Source: Carnobacterium_B sp040274945 (GTDB lineage: Bacteria; Bacillota; Bacilli; Lactobacillales; Carnobacteriaceae). Taken from it: a stretch of 64,000 bases of DNA. The notes under the pieces are model-generated. The model did no database searches. It was given only the letters and a program-made list of their open reading frames with translations, and was not told where the DNA came from. The stretch is taken from assembly GCF_040274945.1 (NCBI RefSeq), contig NZ_JBEMAR010000001.1, positions 310,001 through 374,000 of the forward strand, read 5' to 3'. Position 1 is the first letter of the stretch. Each line of letters opens with the position of its first letter. This document shows positions 9,245 to 17,944 of the stretch, one piece after another. Made by a program: the position numbers and the translations under genes.

Positions 9245-9293
9245 AAAAAGACAGTTCCCGAAAATGATAAACCATTTTCGGAAACTGTCTTTT
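9245..9293 (-). terminator. Terminator of typA
   Basis: A long stem, AAAGACAGTT..CCGAAAATG with CATTTTCGG..AACTGTCTTT, starts a few bases after the typA stop and ends in a T run on the minus strand. Confidence 0.9.
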
Positions 9294-9298
9294 AATTT

Positions 9299-11140
9299 TT
9301 AGTTTTGTGATGCTTTATTTTTCTTAGCTGATTTTTCACGTTCGTTTTTATTCAAGACTTGTTTACGTAAACGAACACTTTCCGGAGTAATTTCACAGTA
9401 CTCATCATCACCCAAGAACTCTAATGATTCTTCAAGTGTTAAATGACGAGGTGCTTTGATTACGTTAGTTTGGTCTTTATTCGCAGAACGTACGTTAGTT
9501 TTTTGTTTAGCTTTCGTGATATTTACAGTAATGTCATTTTCACGAGAGTTTTCCCCAACGATCATTCCTTCATAAATTTCGGTAGTTGGTTCAATAAAGA
9601 TCGTTCCACGATCTTCTACACCCATGATACCGTAAGTTGTTGCTTTACCCGTTTCAGTTGAAACTAAAGCACCATTACGACGTCCACCAATTTTAGTTTT
9701 TAGACGAGGCAAGTATTGATCAAATGTGTGGTTCATAATTCCGTATCCACGAGTCATTGAAAGGAATTCAGTAGAATATCCGATTAATCCACGAGCTGGA
9801 GCTAAGAAAGTCAATTTAACTTGACCATTTCCATTATTGACCATATCTGTCATTTCACCTTTACGAGCACTTAAAGATTCAATGATTGAACCCATGTACT
9901 CTTCTGGTGTGTCAATTTGAACTAATTCAAACGGTTCACATTGAACACCATTAAAATCTTTCAAAATAACTTCTGGACGAGAAACTTGTAATTCATAACC
10001 TTCACGACGCATGTTTTCAATAAGAATTGACAAATGCAGTTCTCCACGACCTGAAACAATCCATGCATCTGGAGAATCAGTAGGATCAATTCGTAATGAA
10101 ACGTCTGTATGCAATTCAGACATTAAACGTTCTTCAATTTTACGTGAAGTAACCCATTTACCTTCGCGACCTGCGAAAGGAGAGTTGTTAACTAAGAATG
10201 TCATTTGTAATGTTGGTTCGTCAATATGAAGAATTGGCAATGGATCAACATGATTAACTGGTGTTACTGTTTCTCCAACGAAAATGTCTTCCATACCTGA
10301 AACAGCAATTAAATCTCCAGCTTTAGCTTCTTGGATTTCTAAACGTTCTAGACCAAAGAATCCAAAAAGTTTTGTTACACGGAAATTTTTAGTTGAACCA
10401 TCTAATTTACTTAGGGTTACAGAATCTCCAACTTTAATTGTTCCACGGAATACACGTCCGATACCAATACGACCAACATAATCGTTGTAATCCAATAATG
10501 ATACTTGGAATTGTAATGGTTCTTCAGAGTTGTCAATTGGAGCAGGGATTTTTTCAAGAATTGTATCGAAAATATGAGCCATTGTTGGTTCTTGATCATT
10601 TTTGTCATCTGATAAACTAGACGTACCGTTCATAGCAGAAGCATAAATAACTGGGAAGTCCAATTGATCGTCATCAGCACCTAATTCAATAAACAATTCA
10701 AGTACTTCGTCAACTACTTCTGCAGGACGAGCTGAGTCTTTATCAATTTTATTTACTACAACAATAGGAACAACTTTTTGTTCCAAAGCTTTTTTCAATA
10801 CAAAACGAGTTTGTGGCATTGTTCCTTCGTAAGAATCGACAACTAAAACTACACCATCAACCATTTTCATAATACGTTCAACTTCACCACCGAAGTCAGC
10901 ATGGCCTGGTGTGTCCATGATGTTGATGTGAGTATCTTTGTATTTTACGGCTGTATTTTTTGCTAAGATTGTAATTCCACGTTCTTGTTCTAATGCATTT
11001 GAATCCATTGCACGTTCCGCCAATTGGCTACGCGCGCCTAATGTGTCTGATTGCTTTAATAATTCATCAACTAAGGTTGTTTTACCGTGGTCGACATGGG
11101 CAATTATGGCAACATTTCTAAGATTTTCTCTATTTTTCAT
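9299..11140 (-). CDS. typA: Ribosome-associated GTPase TypA/BipA
   Basis: A translational GTPase of the EF-G class that binds ribosomes and helps 50S assembly and growth in cold or stress. The G1 motif is AHVDHGKTTLVDELL, G3 is DTPGHADFGGEVERIM and G4 is VVNKIDK; the C-terminal BipA-specific domain follows, giving the expected 613 residues. The basic Lys-rich tail (KNEREKSAKKNKASQN) is a normal family end. GGAGGAATACATTA precedes the ATG. It is a single-gene unit with its own terminator, and its leader holds a 12-bp inverted repeat (11239-11289). Confidence 0.97.
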   Translation of the reverse strand: MKNRENLRNVAIIAHVDHGKTTLVDELLKQSDTLGARSQLAERAMDSNALEQERGITILAKNTAVKYKDTHINIMDTPGHADFGGEVERIMKMVDGVVLVVDSYEGTMPQTRFVLKKALEQKVVPIVVVNKIDKDSARPAEVVDEVLELFIELGADDDQLDFPVIYASAMNGTSSLSDDKNDQEPTMAHIFDTILEKIPAPIDNSEEPLQFQVSLLDYNDYVGRIGIGRVFRGTIKVGDSVTLSKLDGSTKNFRVTKLFGFFGLERLEIQEAKAGDLIAVSGMEDIFVGETVTPVNHVDPLPILHIDEPTLQMTFLVNNSPFAGREGKWVTSRKIEERLMSELHTDVSLRIDPTDSPDAWIVSGRGELHLSILIENMRREGYELQVSRPEVILKDFNGVQCEPFELVQIDTPEEYMGSIIESLSARKGEMTDMVNNGNGQVKLTFLAPARGLIGYSTEFLSMTRGYGIMNHTFDQYLPRLKTKIGGRRNGALVSTETGKATTYGIMGVEDRGTIFIEPTTEIYEGMIVGENSRENDITVNITKAKQKTNVRSANKDQTNVIKAPRHLTLEESLEFLGDDEYCEITPESVRLRKQVLNKNEREKSAKKNKASQN

Positions 11141-11238
11141 TAATGTATTCCTCCAAGATTCTTCTTGTTATTTCAATGCTACTGAATCGCTATCTACGAA
11201 TAAAAAAATTGTTCAATACATTTTTCGCACTTGAACTA

Positions 11239-11289
11239 TTCATAAGTTTTTTGCAATTCTTTAATGAAAACGCATTGAAAACTTATGAA
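11239..11289. repeat. 12-bp inverted repeat in the typA leader
   Basis: TTCATAAGTTTT (11239-11250) and AAAACTTATGAA (11278-11289) are perfect inverted copies 27 bases apart, and inner CAAT/ATTG segments can extend the stem. It lies about 100-150 bases upstream of typA in a 324-base gene-free gap (11141-11464). No strong sigma-A promoter could be assigned by eye in that gap and nothing else is evident there. Confidence 0.5.
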
Positions 11290-11464
11290 GACAACTATCA
11301 ACTTATCCATTCTAACACTTATATAAGGAATTGAAAAGAAAAAAGATAGGTTATTTTTAACTTTTTCGTTGTAAGCGATTTATTTATTAGACGATTCACA
11401 GATATCTTTTTAATTGAACAGTCAATGATTACTTATTAAAGGAAAGTGAACATTTTTTTGATCC

Positions 11465-12253
11465 TCAAACTTTGTTTTCGGCACTCAACAAACTAATAAT
11501 TTCTTCGTGAGCTAGAGGTGTGGCCACAAGAGAAGCATTTTTTTTCAACAAATCAATACTATCTCCATTTAACTTAGTATAGATTAGCCCCACTTCTTCA
11601 GCAATCACTTTCCCAGCTGCTATGTCCCATGGTGCAAGCGATGCGGCAAGGTACCCTATCAGCCTTCCAGAAACAACATGAGCAGTCTCAATACCTGCTG
11701 ATCCAATTAAACGAACGCCAGAACTTGCTCTACCAACTATTCTTGCCAAACCTTCTTCGTTAGACATTAAGGCACTACTTATAGCCACTAGACCTTCTTT
11801 TAATGGTTTATTATCAACTACAGGGATAAGGGTTTGATTGCAATAGGCGCCACTACCCTTTTGAGCAGAATACAGTTTATCTTGCATGACATCATAGATA
11901 TAACCCATTTGACCCTTTCCATCTTCATAAATAGCTACCATAATCGCAAAGTCAGACTGTTGTTTAATAAAATTTAACGTTCCATCGATTGGATCTATAA
12001 TCCATACCACACCATCTAAATTCTGAATGTCATCTCCAAAACCTTCTTCTCCCAAAATACGCTCTCCAGGAAAAAACTGCTGAATTTTTTCGATAAACAG
12101 TTTCTCTATAGCTTTATCCATATTGGTTACTAAATCATTACGATTCGTTTTTTGCTGGATATCTAATTCATCATTAAATGAAGTTTTTATTGTCTTAGCA
12201 GCATCATAAATCCATTCTTTGATTAACTGGTCTCTTTTCACAAGCTGATCCAA
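11465..12253 (-). CDS. suhB: Inositol-monophosphatase-family phosphatase (SuhB/YktC-like)
   Basis: A Mg2+-dependent sugar-phosphate/inositol phosphatase fold. The metal-binding motifs are plain: GEEGFGDD, WIIDPIDGTLNF (near residue 85) and APWDIAAGKVIAEEVG (near residue 205). The substrate is not predictable; in Bacillus the equivalent YktC has inositol phosphatase activity. The start appears to be a TTG at 12251-12253, with AAAGGAAG at 9 bases; the GTG six codons in lacks a site. It follows the UPF0223 gene by 70 bases, the neighbours of Bacillus yktA-yktC, and should be co-transcribed with it. Confidence 0.85.
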   Translation of the reverse strand: MDQLVKRDQLIKEWIYDAAKTIKTSFNDELDIQQKTNRNDLVTNMDKAIEKLFIEKIQQFFPGERILGEEGFGDDIQNLDGVVWIIDPIDGTLNFIKQQSDFAIMVAIYEDGKGQMGYIYDVMQDKLYSAQKGSGAYCNQTLIPVVDNKPLKEGLVAISSALMSNEEGLARIVGRASSGVRLIGSAGIETAHVVSGRLIGYLAASLAPWDIAAGKVIAEEVGLIYTKLNGDSIDLLKKNASLVATPLAHEEIISLLSAENKV

Positions 12254-12323
12254 AAAAATTCACTTCCTTTCAAGAAATAATTTAAACTAATTTATCAAAA
12301 AAGACAACTAAAATACAACGAGT

Positions 12324-12605
12324 TTATTTCTCTGTTAAGTGAATGTTTTTTTTAGTAGATGACTGTGCTTCTTTTACTACACGATAAAGAGAATAATTTG
12401 AAATATCTTCAAATTTTTTACCCCATCTTTTTTCCTCACCAATAGCAGGAATAACCTTTTTAAATTTTTTGTATTTCAGTAAAAACTCTTCACGGTCGAT
12501 TCCTTTTTCATAGGCCAACTCTACCATACGCCATACATTCACTACATCTTCCATTTGTTCTTTAGTCCAATCGTAATCAATTGGGTAACTGTAACTCTTT
12601 TCCAT
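12324..12605 (-). CDS. UPF0223 family protein (YktA-like)
   Basis: A 93-residue protein of the UPF0223 family, conserved in Bacilli and without known function. It begins MEKSYSYPIDYDWTKEQMED, and the YPIDYDWT motif is the family hallmark. I chose the ATG at 12603-12605 because GGAGG lies 8 bases upstream; an in-frame ATG 15 bases earlier would overlap that site. It starts 17 bases after the LDH-like gene stop and precedes suhB, so the three likely form one operon. Confidence 0.85.
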   Translation of the reverse strand: MEKSYSYPIDYDWTKEQMEDVVNVWRMVELAYEKGIDREEFLLKYKKFKKVIPAIGEEKRWGKKFEDISNYSLYRVVKEAQSSTKKNIHLTEK

Positions 12606-12622
12606 TAGTTTGACCTCCATAA

Positions 12623-13561
12623 TTATCCTTGCTCAACCCAATCCAGTTGGATTCTTATTTCATTAGCACTGATTAATAAACTTTTTTGTTCTGTTTCAGA
12701 AAAATTCAATCCAGCAATTTGTCTTATACCATTTTCTCCTAATATTACAGGTATAGATAACGGTATATCTTTCAATTCACCAATGTCCATAAGGTGAACA
12801 AGTGGCACAATGGCTTTTTTATTTGTTAAAATATATTGGACCAGTTCAATTAAAGCTGTTGCAGTTGTTAATGTCAATTCTTTATTTTCGTTCATTCGAT
12901 TCCGTTTAGCTATCTTTTCTTCTATTATACTCATATCATCTTGGTTAAAATTAGTATTTGGATCCATTGTTAAGCCTAACAGTGAATTTCCTCCCATACT
13001 TGAACGACTCCATGCAACTGTTTTTTGCAAAGGGCTGCTTCCTCCGATAATATACCCTTTAACTTCATTAAAAGAAACATCTAGCGCTTCACTTAATAAT
13101 TTTTGGAAATAAACGGTATCAACGTATGTTCCTAATCCTACAATTTTATTTTTTGGTAAGCCAGAAAATTTCCAAACTAAGTATGTAAACAAATCATCTA
13201 ATTTATTCGCAACAACAATTAATCCACTAAAACCTGAAGCCATTGCTTGATTAATCATTTTACGTACCAATAAAATATTTCTTCTAAGGTATTCTGAATC
13301 TGGTTCGTTCTCTAGTCGGTTCTCTTTTGCGGTTAAAATTAAAACATCAGCATCTGCATAATCTTTTTCATTGCCCATTTTTATTTTACTCATAGGAAAT
13401 AACTCGGAAGCATACTGCAAATCATTCGTTTTATCTTCTTGAGGAATTGGATGTGGATACAGATAAACTTCTTTTAAATTTAATGTTGTCATGCTTAAAA
13501 AACAAAAATGATAGGCGATATCGTCTGATCCAACAACTATAATCTTTTTATCACTTTTCAT
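12623..13561 (-). CDS. Lactate/malate dehydrogenase-fold protein lacking catalytic residues (probable pseudoenzyme)
   Basis: The 312-residue product aligns along its length with L-lactate dehydrogenases: MASGFSGLIVVAN, TYLVWKFSGLP and GYIIGG are close to classical LDH segments, and the C-terminal domain is present. Yet nearly every active-site element is altered. The GxGxxG loop reads GSDDIAYHF, NPVD reads NKLD, the substrate Arg of DTARF is Tyr (DTVYF, near residue 151), and EHGD carrying the catalytic His reads GSSP (near 174-177). The reading frame is intact with a proper GGGGGAG site, so it is a maintained gene and not decay. It leads an operon with UPF0223 and suhB. A regulatory or NAD-sensing role is only a guess. 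Confidence 0.8.
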   Translation of the reverse strand: MKSDKKIIVVGSDDIAYHFCFLSMTTLNLKEVYLYPHPIPQEDKTNDLQYASELFPMSKIKMGNEKDYADADVLILTAKENRLENEPDSEYLRRNILLVRKMINQAMASGFSGLIVVANKLDDLFTYLVWKFSGLPKNKIVGLGTYVDTVYFQKLLSEALDVSFNEVKGYIIGGSSPLQKTVAWSRSSMGGNSLLGLTMDPNTNFNQDDMSIIEEKIAKRNRMNENKELTLTTATALIELVQYILTNKKAIVPLVHLMDIGELKDIPLSIPVILGENGIRQIAGLNFSETEQKSLLISANEIRIQLDWVEQG

Positions 13562-13633
13562 TTGAACTCCCCCAACTTTATAAGTGTGATTCCCTTTATT
13601 TATTATTATAATAAACCCATTCCTAACAAGCTT

Positions 13634-13642
13634 AGTATACCA
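13634..13642 (-). promoter_or_regulatory. Extended -10 promoter of the LDH-like/UPF0223/suhB unit
   Basis: On the minus strand TGGTATACT (TG-n-TATACT) lies about 75 bases before the ATG of the LDH-like gene, after the pdhD terminator. No good -35 accompanies it. Confidence 0.45.
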
Positions 13643-13691
13643 AACTAACCAGTTAAAGTGGGTATAATGAACTTTTAACTAATTAAAAAGT

Positions 13692-13733
13692 TAAAAAGAG
13701 CTTCTCATTCTTTTGGAATGAGAAGCCCTTTTT
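13692..13733 (-). terminator. Terminator of the pdh operon
   Basis: The stem GGGCTTCTCATTC / GAATGAGAAGCTC (one mismatch) with a short loop and U-rich tail on the minus strand lies about 65 bases after the pdhD stop. Confidence 0.88.
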
Positions 13734-13797
13734 CAGTATGAACACGTCTTAATTGGTTCAATTAGGACGACTACAAAAATAGTAGATTTTTTAATAA

Positions 13798-15204
13798 TTA
13801 CGCGTGAATCGGTAAACCTAAAGCTAATTCAGCAGCATCCATAGATACTTCAGCTAAAGATGGGTGAGCATGAATAGTTGAAGCAATATCTTCTGCAACC
13901 ATTCCTGATTCAACTGCTAAAGCAAGCTCCGCAATTACATCACTAGCACTAACACCAGCAATTTGAGCTCCTACAATAACACCTTCATCTTTAGTTGTAA
14001 CTAGGCGAACAAAACCTTCAGTAGCATTTAAAGACAATGCACGTCCGTTACCAGCTAATGGGAATTTAGAAGTTTTCACATCTAATCCTTTTTCTTTAGC
14101 TTCTGCAGCTGTATAACCAACCACCGCTAGTTCAGGATCTGTAAAGGCAACAGCAGGCATAGCTCTGTAATCAATAGCTACTTTTTTACCAGAAATTGCT
14201 TCTGCAGCAATTTTTGCTTCATAACTAGCTTTGTGAGCTAAAGCTGCTCCTGGAGTGATATCTCCGATTGCATAAATGTTTTTCACGTTTGTGCGACCTT
14301 GAGCGTCAACTTTAACAAGTCCACGTTCATTCATTTCAACACCAGTTGATTCTAAACCTAGTTCATCTGTGTTTGGACGACGACCAACTGTTACCATTAC
14401 ATAATCAGCTTCAATTGTTTTTTCTTCGCCTTTCACTTCATAAGTGACAGATACGCCATTTTCAGTTTCAACTGCTTCTTTAGCCATAGCATTGTTTTCA
14501 ATTGTAACATTTTTCTTTTTAAAGTTATCCGTTACTAATTTAACCATGTCTTTTTCGAATGTTGGTAAAATAGAGGGTGCAAATTCAAGAATGGTTACTT
14601 CAGCTCCTAAGTTTGCGTAAGCTCCAGCTAATTCACTACCAATATATCCGCCACCAACTACAACAAGTTTTTTAGGAACTTCTGGTAAAGCCAATCCACC
14701 AGTTGAGTCGATTACACGTTTGCCGAATTTGAAACCTTTGATTTCAATTGGACGGCTACCAGTTGCAACGATTGCATTCTTAAATGAATACGTTTGTGCA
14801 GCTACTTCAGTCATTACACGTAAAGTATGTTCATCATTGAAGTAAGCTTCGCCACGAAGAATCTCTACTTTATTTTTTTTCAATAAACCTTCAACACCTT
14901 TAGTTAAAGATGCTACAACTTTATTGTTTTTCCACTCTTGAGTTTTAGCAAAATCTAGAACCACGTTTTCAGCAGAAACTCCAAAAACAGATGAATCTAA
15001 GGCATCTTGATAGTGATGTCCAGCACTGATTAGTGCTTTAGAAGGAATACACCCAACGTTAAGACAAACCCCACCAATGTACTCTTTTTCTACGATGGCA
15101 ACTTTTTGTCCCATTTGAGCAGCACGAATGGCTGCTACATATCCTCCTGGACCAGAACCGATGACAACTGTATCTAACTCTATTGCGAAATCTCCTACTA
15201 CCAT
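13798..15204 (-). CDS. pdhD: Dihydrolipoyl dehydrogenase (E3) of pyruvate dehydrogenase
   Basis: This FAD enzyme reoxidises dihydrolipoamide on E2 and makes NADH. Marks: FAD-binding GSGPGGYVAAIRAA at the N-terminus, the redox disulfide GGVCLNVGCIPSK, the NAD-binding VVVGGGYIGSELAGAYANLG and the C-terminal active-site HAHPSLAE. The length of 468 is standard. The N-terminus MVVGDFAIE resembles Bacillus PdhD. Last gene of the pdhABCD operon, 12 bases after pdhC. Confidence 0.97.
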   Translation of the reverse strand: MVVGDFAIELDTVVIGSGPGGYVAAIRAAQMGQKVAIVEKEYIGGVCLNVGCIPSKALISAGHHYQDALDSSVFGVSAENVVLDFAKTQEWKNNKVVASLTKGVEGLLKKNKVEILRGEAYFNDEHTLRVMTEVAAQTYSFKNAIVATGSRPIEIKGFKFGKRVIDSTGGLALPEVPKKLVVVGGGYIGSELAGAYANLGAEVTILEFAPSILPTFEKDMVKLVTDNFKKKNVTIENNAMAKEAVETENGVSVTYEVKGEEKTIEADYVMVTVGRRPNTDELGLESTGVEMNERGLVKVDAQGRTNVKNIYAIGDITPGAALAHKASYEAKIAAEAISGKKVAIDYRAMPAVAFTDPELAVVGYTAAEAKEKGLDVKTSKFPLAGNGRALSLNATEGFVRLVTTKDEGVIVGAQIAGVSASDVIAELALAVESGMVAEDIASTIHAHPSLAEVSMDAAELALGLPIHA

Positions 15205-15216
15205 TTAACCTTCACC

Positions 15217-16836
15217 TTACCCTTCCATTAACAATAATTCTGGATCAGCAAGCAACGTTTTTAATTCGTTCATTGCTTTTTGTGCAGTTGCTCCATCAAT
15301 GATACGGTGGTCAAAACTTAATGACAATTGCATAACTGGTGCTACAACAATTTCATCATCTGCATTAACAATTGCTTTTTTAGCGATACGGCCTACACCT
15401 AAAATAGCAACTTCAGGGTAGTTGATTACTGGAGTGAACCAGCCTCCACCGATTGAACCGATGTTACTGATTGAAATTGAACCATTACTCATTTCGTTAG
15501 CTGCTAATTTACCTTCTGTAGCTTTACCAGAAAGTTCAGTAATTTCGCTTGCGATAGAGAAAATACTCTTAGCATCAGCATCTTTAACAACTGGTACAAA
15601 CAATCCGCGGTCAGTATCTGTAGCAATACCGATATTGAAGTAATGTTTGTAAACAATTTCGTTTGTTGAATCATCAATTGATGCATTCAATGCTGGATAT
15701 TTACGTAATACTGAAACGATAGCTTTAACTACGTAAGGTAAGAATGTTAATTTAACACCTTTACTTGCTGCGATATCTTTAAAGTGTTTACGATGAGCCA
15801 TCAACTTAGTTGAATCCACTTCATCAAACAATGTAACATGTGGAGCAGTCGCTTTGCTGTTTACCATTGCTTTAGCGATAGCTTTACGCATTGGAGTCAT
15901 TGCTTCACGAGTTTCAAGTTCAGCTTGGTTAGATTTGAATGCTTTAGCTGGAGCAGATTCTTTCTTAGCCGCTGGAGCTTTAGCTTCAGTTGCTTTTTCA
16001 GCAGGTGCTGCAGCAACAGGTGCTTCTCCACCATTTTTCTTGAAGTTTTCAATATCTTCTTTAGTTGTACGACCATTTTTACCAGTAGCAGCAACTAAAG
16101 TGATGTCAACATCGTTTTCACGAGCAAATTGACGTACAGATGGCATAGCTAGAACATTTTTATTTGAAGCTGATGCTTCTGTGGAAGTTGAAGTTACAGT
16201 TGGTGCAGCTTGAGCTTCTTTAGCAGCTGGTGCTGCTGAACCTTCAGGGTTATGCTCTGGAGAGTCAATTTCGATCAATACTTGACCTACCATTGCTACA
16301 GTTCCTTCTTCAACTAAAATCTTTTTGATTGTTCCAGAAACTGGAGTTGCAATCTCTTCTACAGATTTATCGTTTTGGATTTCTGCAACAGAATCTTCTT
16401 CATTAACTGTATCGCCTTCAGCTACTAACCATTTTACGATTTCACCTTCAGCCATTCCTTCTCCAACGTCTGGCATTTTGAATTGGAAGAATGAAGTTCC
16501 TGATGAAGCTGGTGCTGCTGCAGGTTCTGGAGCAGATGCGGCTGGTGCTTCTGGTGAAGTAGCTGGAACAGATCCCTCTTCTTCGTCATCTTCATGTCCT
16601 GGAGCATCGATTTCAATAATAACTTGTCCAACTGTTGCTACTGTTCCTTCTTCAACCATAATTTTTTTAACGGTTCCAGAAACAGGAGTTGCAATTTCTT
16701 CTACAGATTTGTCGTTTTGGATTTCTACGATTGAATCTTCTTCTTCAATTGTATCGCCTTCAGCTACTAACCATTTTACGATTTCGCCTTCAGCCATTCC
16801 TTCTCCAACATCTGGTAATTTAAATTTAAATGACAT
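15217..16836 (-). CDS. pdhC: Dihydrolipoamide acetyltransferase (E2) of pyruvate dehydrogenase, two lipoyl domains
   Basis: E2 forms the core of the complex and transfers acetyl groups to CoA. Two nearly identical lipoyl domains (residues about 1-80 and 115-195) each carry EIQNDKSVEEIATPVSG, with lipoylated Lys at about 43 and 157. They are joined by Ala/Pro-rich linkers. An E3/E1-binding domain follows (MPSVRQFARENDVDI), and the catalytic domain ends with SFDHRIIDGATAQ. The duplication gives 539 residues; many Firmicute E2 proteins carry only one lipoyl domain, while enterococcal types carry two. It is separated from pdhB by 128 bases with a hairpin. Confidence 0.97.
   Translation of the reverse strand: MSFKFKLPDVGEGMAEGEIVKWLVAEGDTIEEEDSIVEIQNDKSVEEIATPVSGTVKKIMVEEGTVATVGQVIIEIDAPGHEDDEEEGSVPATSPEAPAASAPEPAAAPASSGTSFFQFKMPDVGEGMAEGEIVKWLVAEGDTVNEEDSVAEIQNDKSVEEIATPVSGTIKKILVEEGTVAMVGQVLIEIDSPEHNPEGSAAPAAKEAQAAPTVTSTSTEASASNKNVLAMPSVRQFARENDVDITLVAATGKNGRTTKEDIENFKKNGGEAPVAAAPAEKATEAKAPAAKKESAPAKAFKSNQAELETREAMTPMRKAIAKAMVNSKATAPHVTLFDEVDSTKLMAHRKHFKDIAASKGVKLTFLPYVVKAIVSVLRKYPALNASIDDSTNEIVYKHYFNIGIATDTDRGLFVPVVKDADAKSIFSIASEITELSGKATEGKLAANEMSNGSISISNIGSIGGGWFTPVINYPEVAILGVGRIAKKAIVNADDEIVVAPVMQLSLSFDHRIIDGATAQKAMNELKTLLADPELLLMEG
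16327..16818. repeat. Internal direct repeat encoding the two lipoyl domains of pdhC
   Basis: Roughly 145-base segments at about 16327-16470 and 16675-16818 are nearly identical in DNA. They encode the duplicated lipoyl domains, so this is a domain duplication inside a gene, with high identity that suggests recent copying or gene conversion. Confidence 0.8.
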
Positions 16837-16906
16837 TTTATTTTTCTTCCCTTCTATATTTAGCTATTCTTTTAGAAATATCAGTTTAGTTTTTAATACT
16901 AGAACA

Positions 16907-16946
16907 AACAAATGCAATAGACTTGATAAGCTTTATCGCATTTGTT
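16907..16946 (-). promoter_or_regulatory. Intercistronic hairpin between pdhB and pdhC
   Basis: AACAAATGC (16907-16915) and GCATTTGTT (16938-16946) form a perfect 9-bp stem around a 22-base loop, and the loop contains its own GATAA/TTATC pair. On the minus strand the arm is followed by TTTGTTC, not a clean T run, so a processing or attenuation element fits better than a full terminator. Confidence 0.5.
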
Positions 16947-16964
16947 ATTTCACATATGAATAGA

Positions 16965-17942
16965 TTAGAAATTGTACGTTTCTTTAACCTTATCAGCAAT
17001 ATCAGTTGCATTTGGTAACCATGCATTTTCAGCTAAACCAAATGGGAAAACTGTATCTGGTGCTGCTACACGTCCGATTGGAGCTTGTAGTGAAAGGATA
17101 GCACGTTCAGAAATTTCAGACATAACCATTGCGCCAACGCCTGCTTGACGTTGTGCTTCTTGAACTACTACAACGCGTCCAGTTTTTTCAACTGAAGCTA
17201 CGATTGTTTCGATATCTAATGGAGAAATAGTTCTTAAGTCAACGATTTCTACAGAGATCCCTTCTTTTTCTAGTTCATCAGCAGCTTTGATTGCTTCACG
17301 CACCATAGCTCCGTAAGTGATAACAGAAACATCTTTACCTTCACGAGTGATGGCAGCTTTTCCTAGAGGAACAGTGTAAATTTCTTCAGGAACTTCATCA
17401 CGGAATGAACGGTATAATTTCATGTGTTCCATGAATACTACTGGGTCATTGTCACGTAACGCAGAGATCAATAAACCTTTTGCATCGTATGGGTTTGATG
17501 GAACAACTACTTTGATACCTGGAGATTGAGTAAGCAAACCTTCAAGGTTATCTGAGTGCATTTCTGGAGTATGAACTCCACCACCAAATGGTGTACGAAT
17601 AGTAATAGGCATGTTACGAGTGCTACTCATACGGTAACGAGTACGTGCAGCTTGTCCTACGATTGAATCTAATACTTCAAATAAGAAACCAATAAATTGG
17701 ATTTCTGGAACAGGACGGAAACCTTGAAAAGCAAGTCCAATAGCTAATCCACCAATACCTGATTCAGCAAGTGGTGTATCTGAAACACGTTCTTCGCCGT
17801 ATTTTTCTTGAAGACCAGCAGTTGCACGGAAAACTCCGCCGTTTTTACCTACATCTTCACCGAAAATCAAAATATCTTGATCGCGTTCCATTTCTTGGTC
17901 AAGCGCTTCAGTGATCGCTTGAATCATTGTTTTTTGTGCCAT
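16965..17942 (-). CDS. pdhB: Pyruvate dehydrogenase E1 component, beta subunit
   Basis: With PdhA it forms the thiamine-diphosphate E1 that decarboxylates pyruvate and acetylates lipoyl-E2. Marks: LIFGEDVGKNGGVFRAT, the conserved Glu-containing EIQFIGFLFEVLDSIVGQAA and the transketolase C-terminal segment EISERAILSLQAPIGRV. Length 325, as usual. The ATG follows the pdhA stop by two bases with AGGAG inside the end of pdhA, so translation is coupled and the subunits are made in equal amounts. Confidence 0.97.
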   Translation of the reverse strand: MAQKTMIQAITEALDQEMERDQDILIFGEDVGKNGGVFRATAGLQEKYGEERVSDTPLAESGIGGLAIGLAFQGFRPVPEIQFIGFLFEVLDSIVGQAARTRYRMSSTRNMPITIRTPFGGGVHTPEMHSDNLEGLLTQSPGIKVVVPSNPYDAKGLLISALRDNDPVVFMEHMKLYRSFRDEVPEEIYTVPLGKAAITREGKDVSVITYGAMVREAIKAADELEKEGISVEIVDLRTISPLDIETIVASVEKTGRVVVVQEAQRQAGVGAMVMSEISERAILSLQAPIGRVAAPDTVFPFGLAENAWLPNATDIADKVKETYNF

Positions 17943-17944
17943 GT

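Noticed and set aside
15838..16132. Two overlapping plus-strand frames opposite pdhC
   Set aside because: Both are shadows of the Ala-rich linker coding region; no start signals.
16325..16963. Long plus-strand open frame (212 codons) opposite pdhC
   Set aside because: It mirrors the Ala/Pro-rich linkers and lipoyl repeats of pdhC; there is no ribosome site and the product is low-complexity Ser/Pro/Ala.
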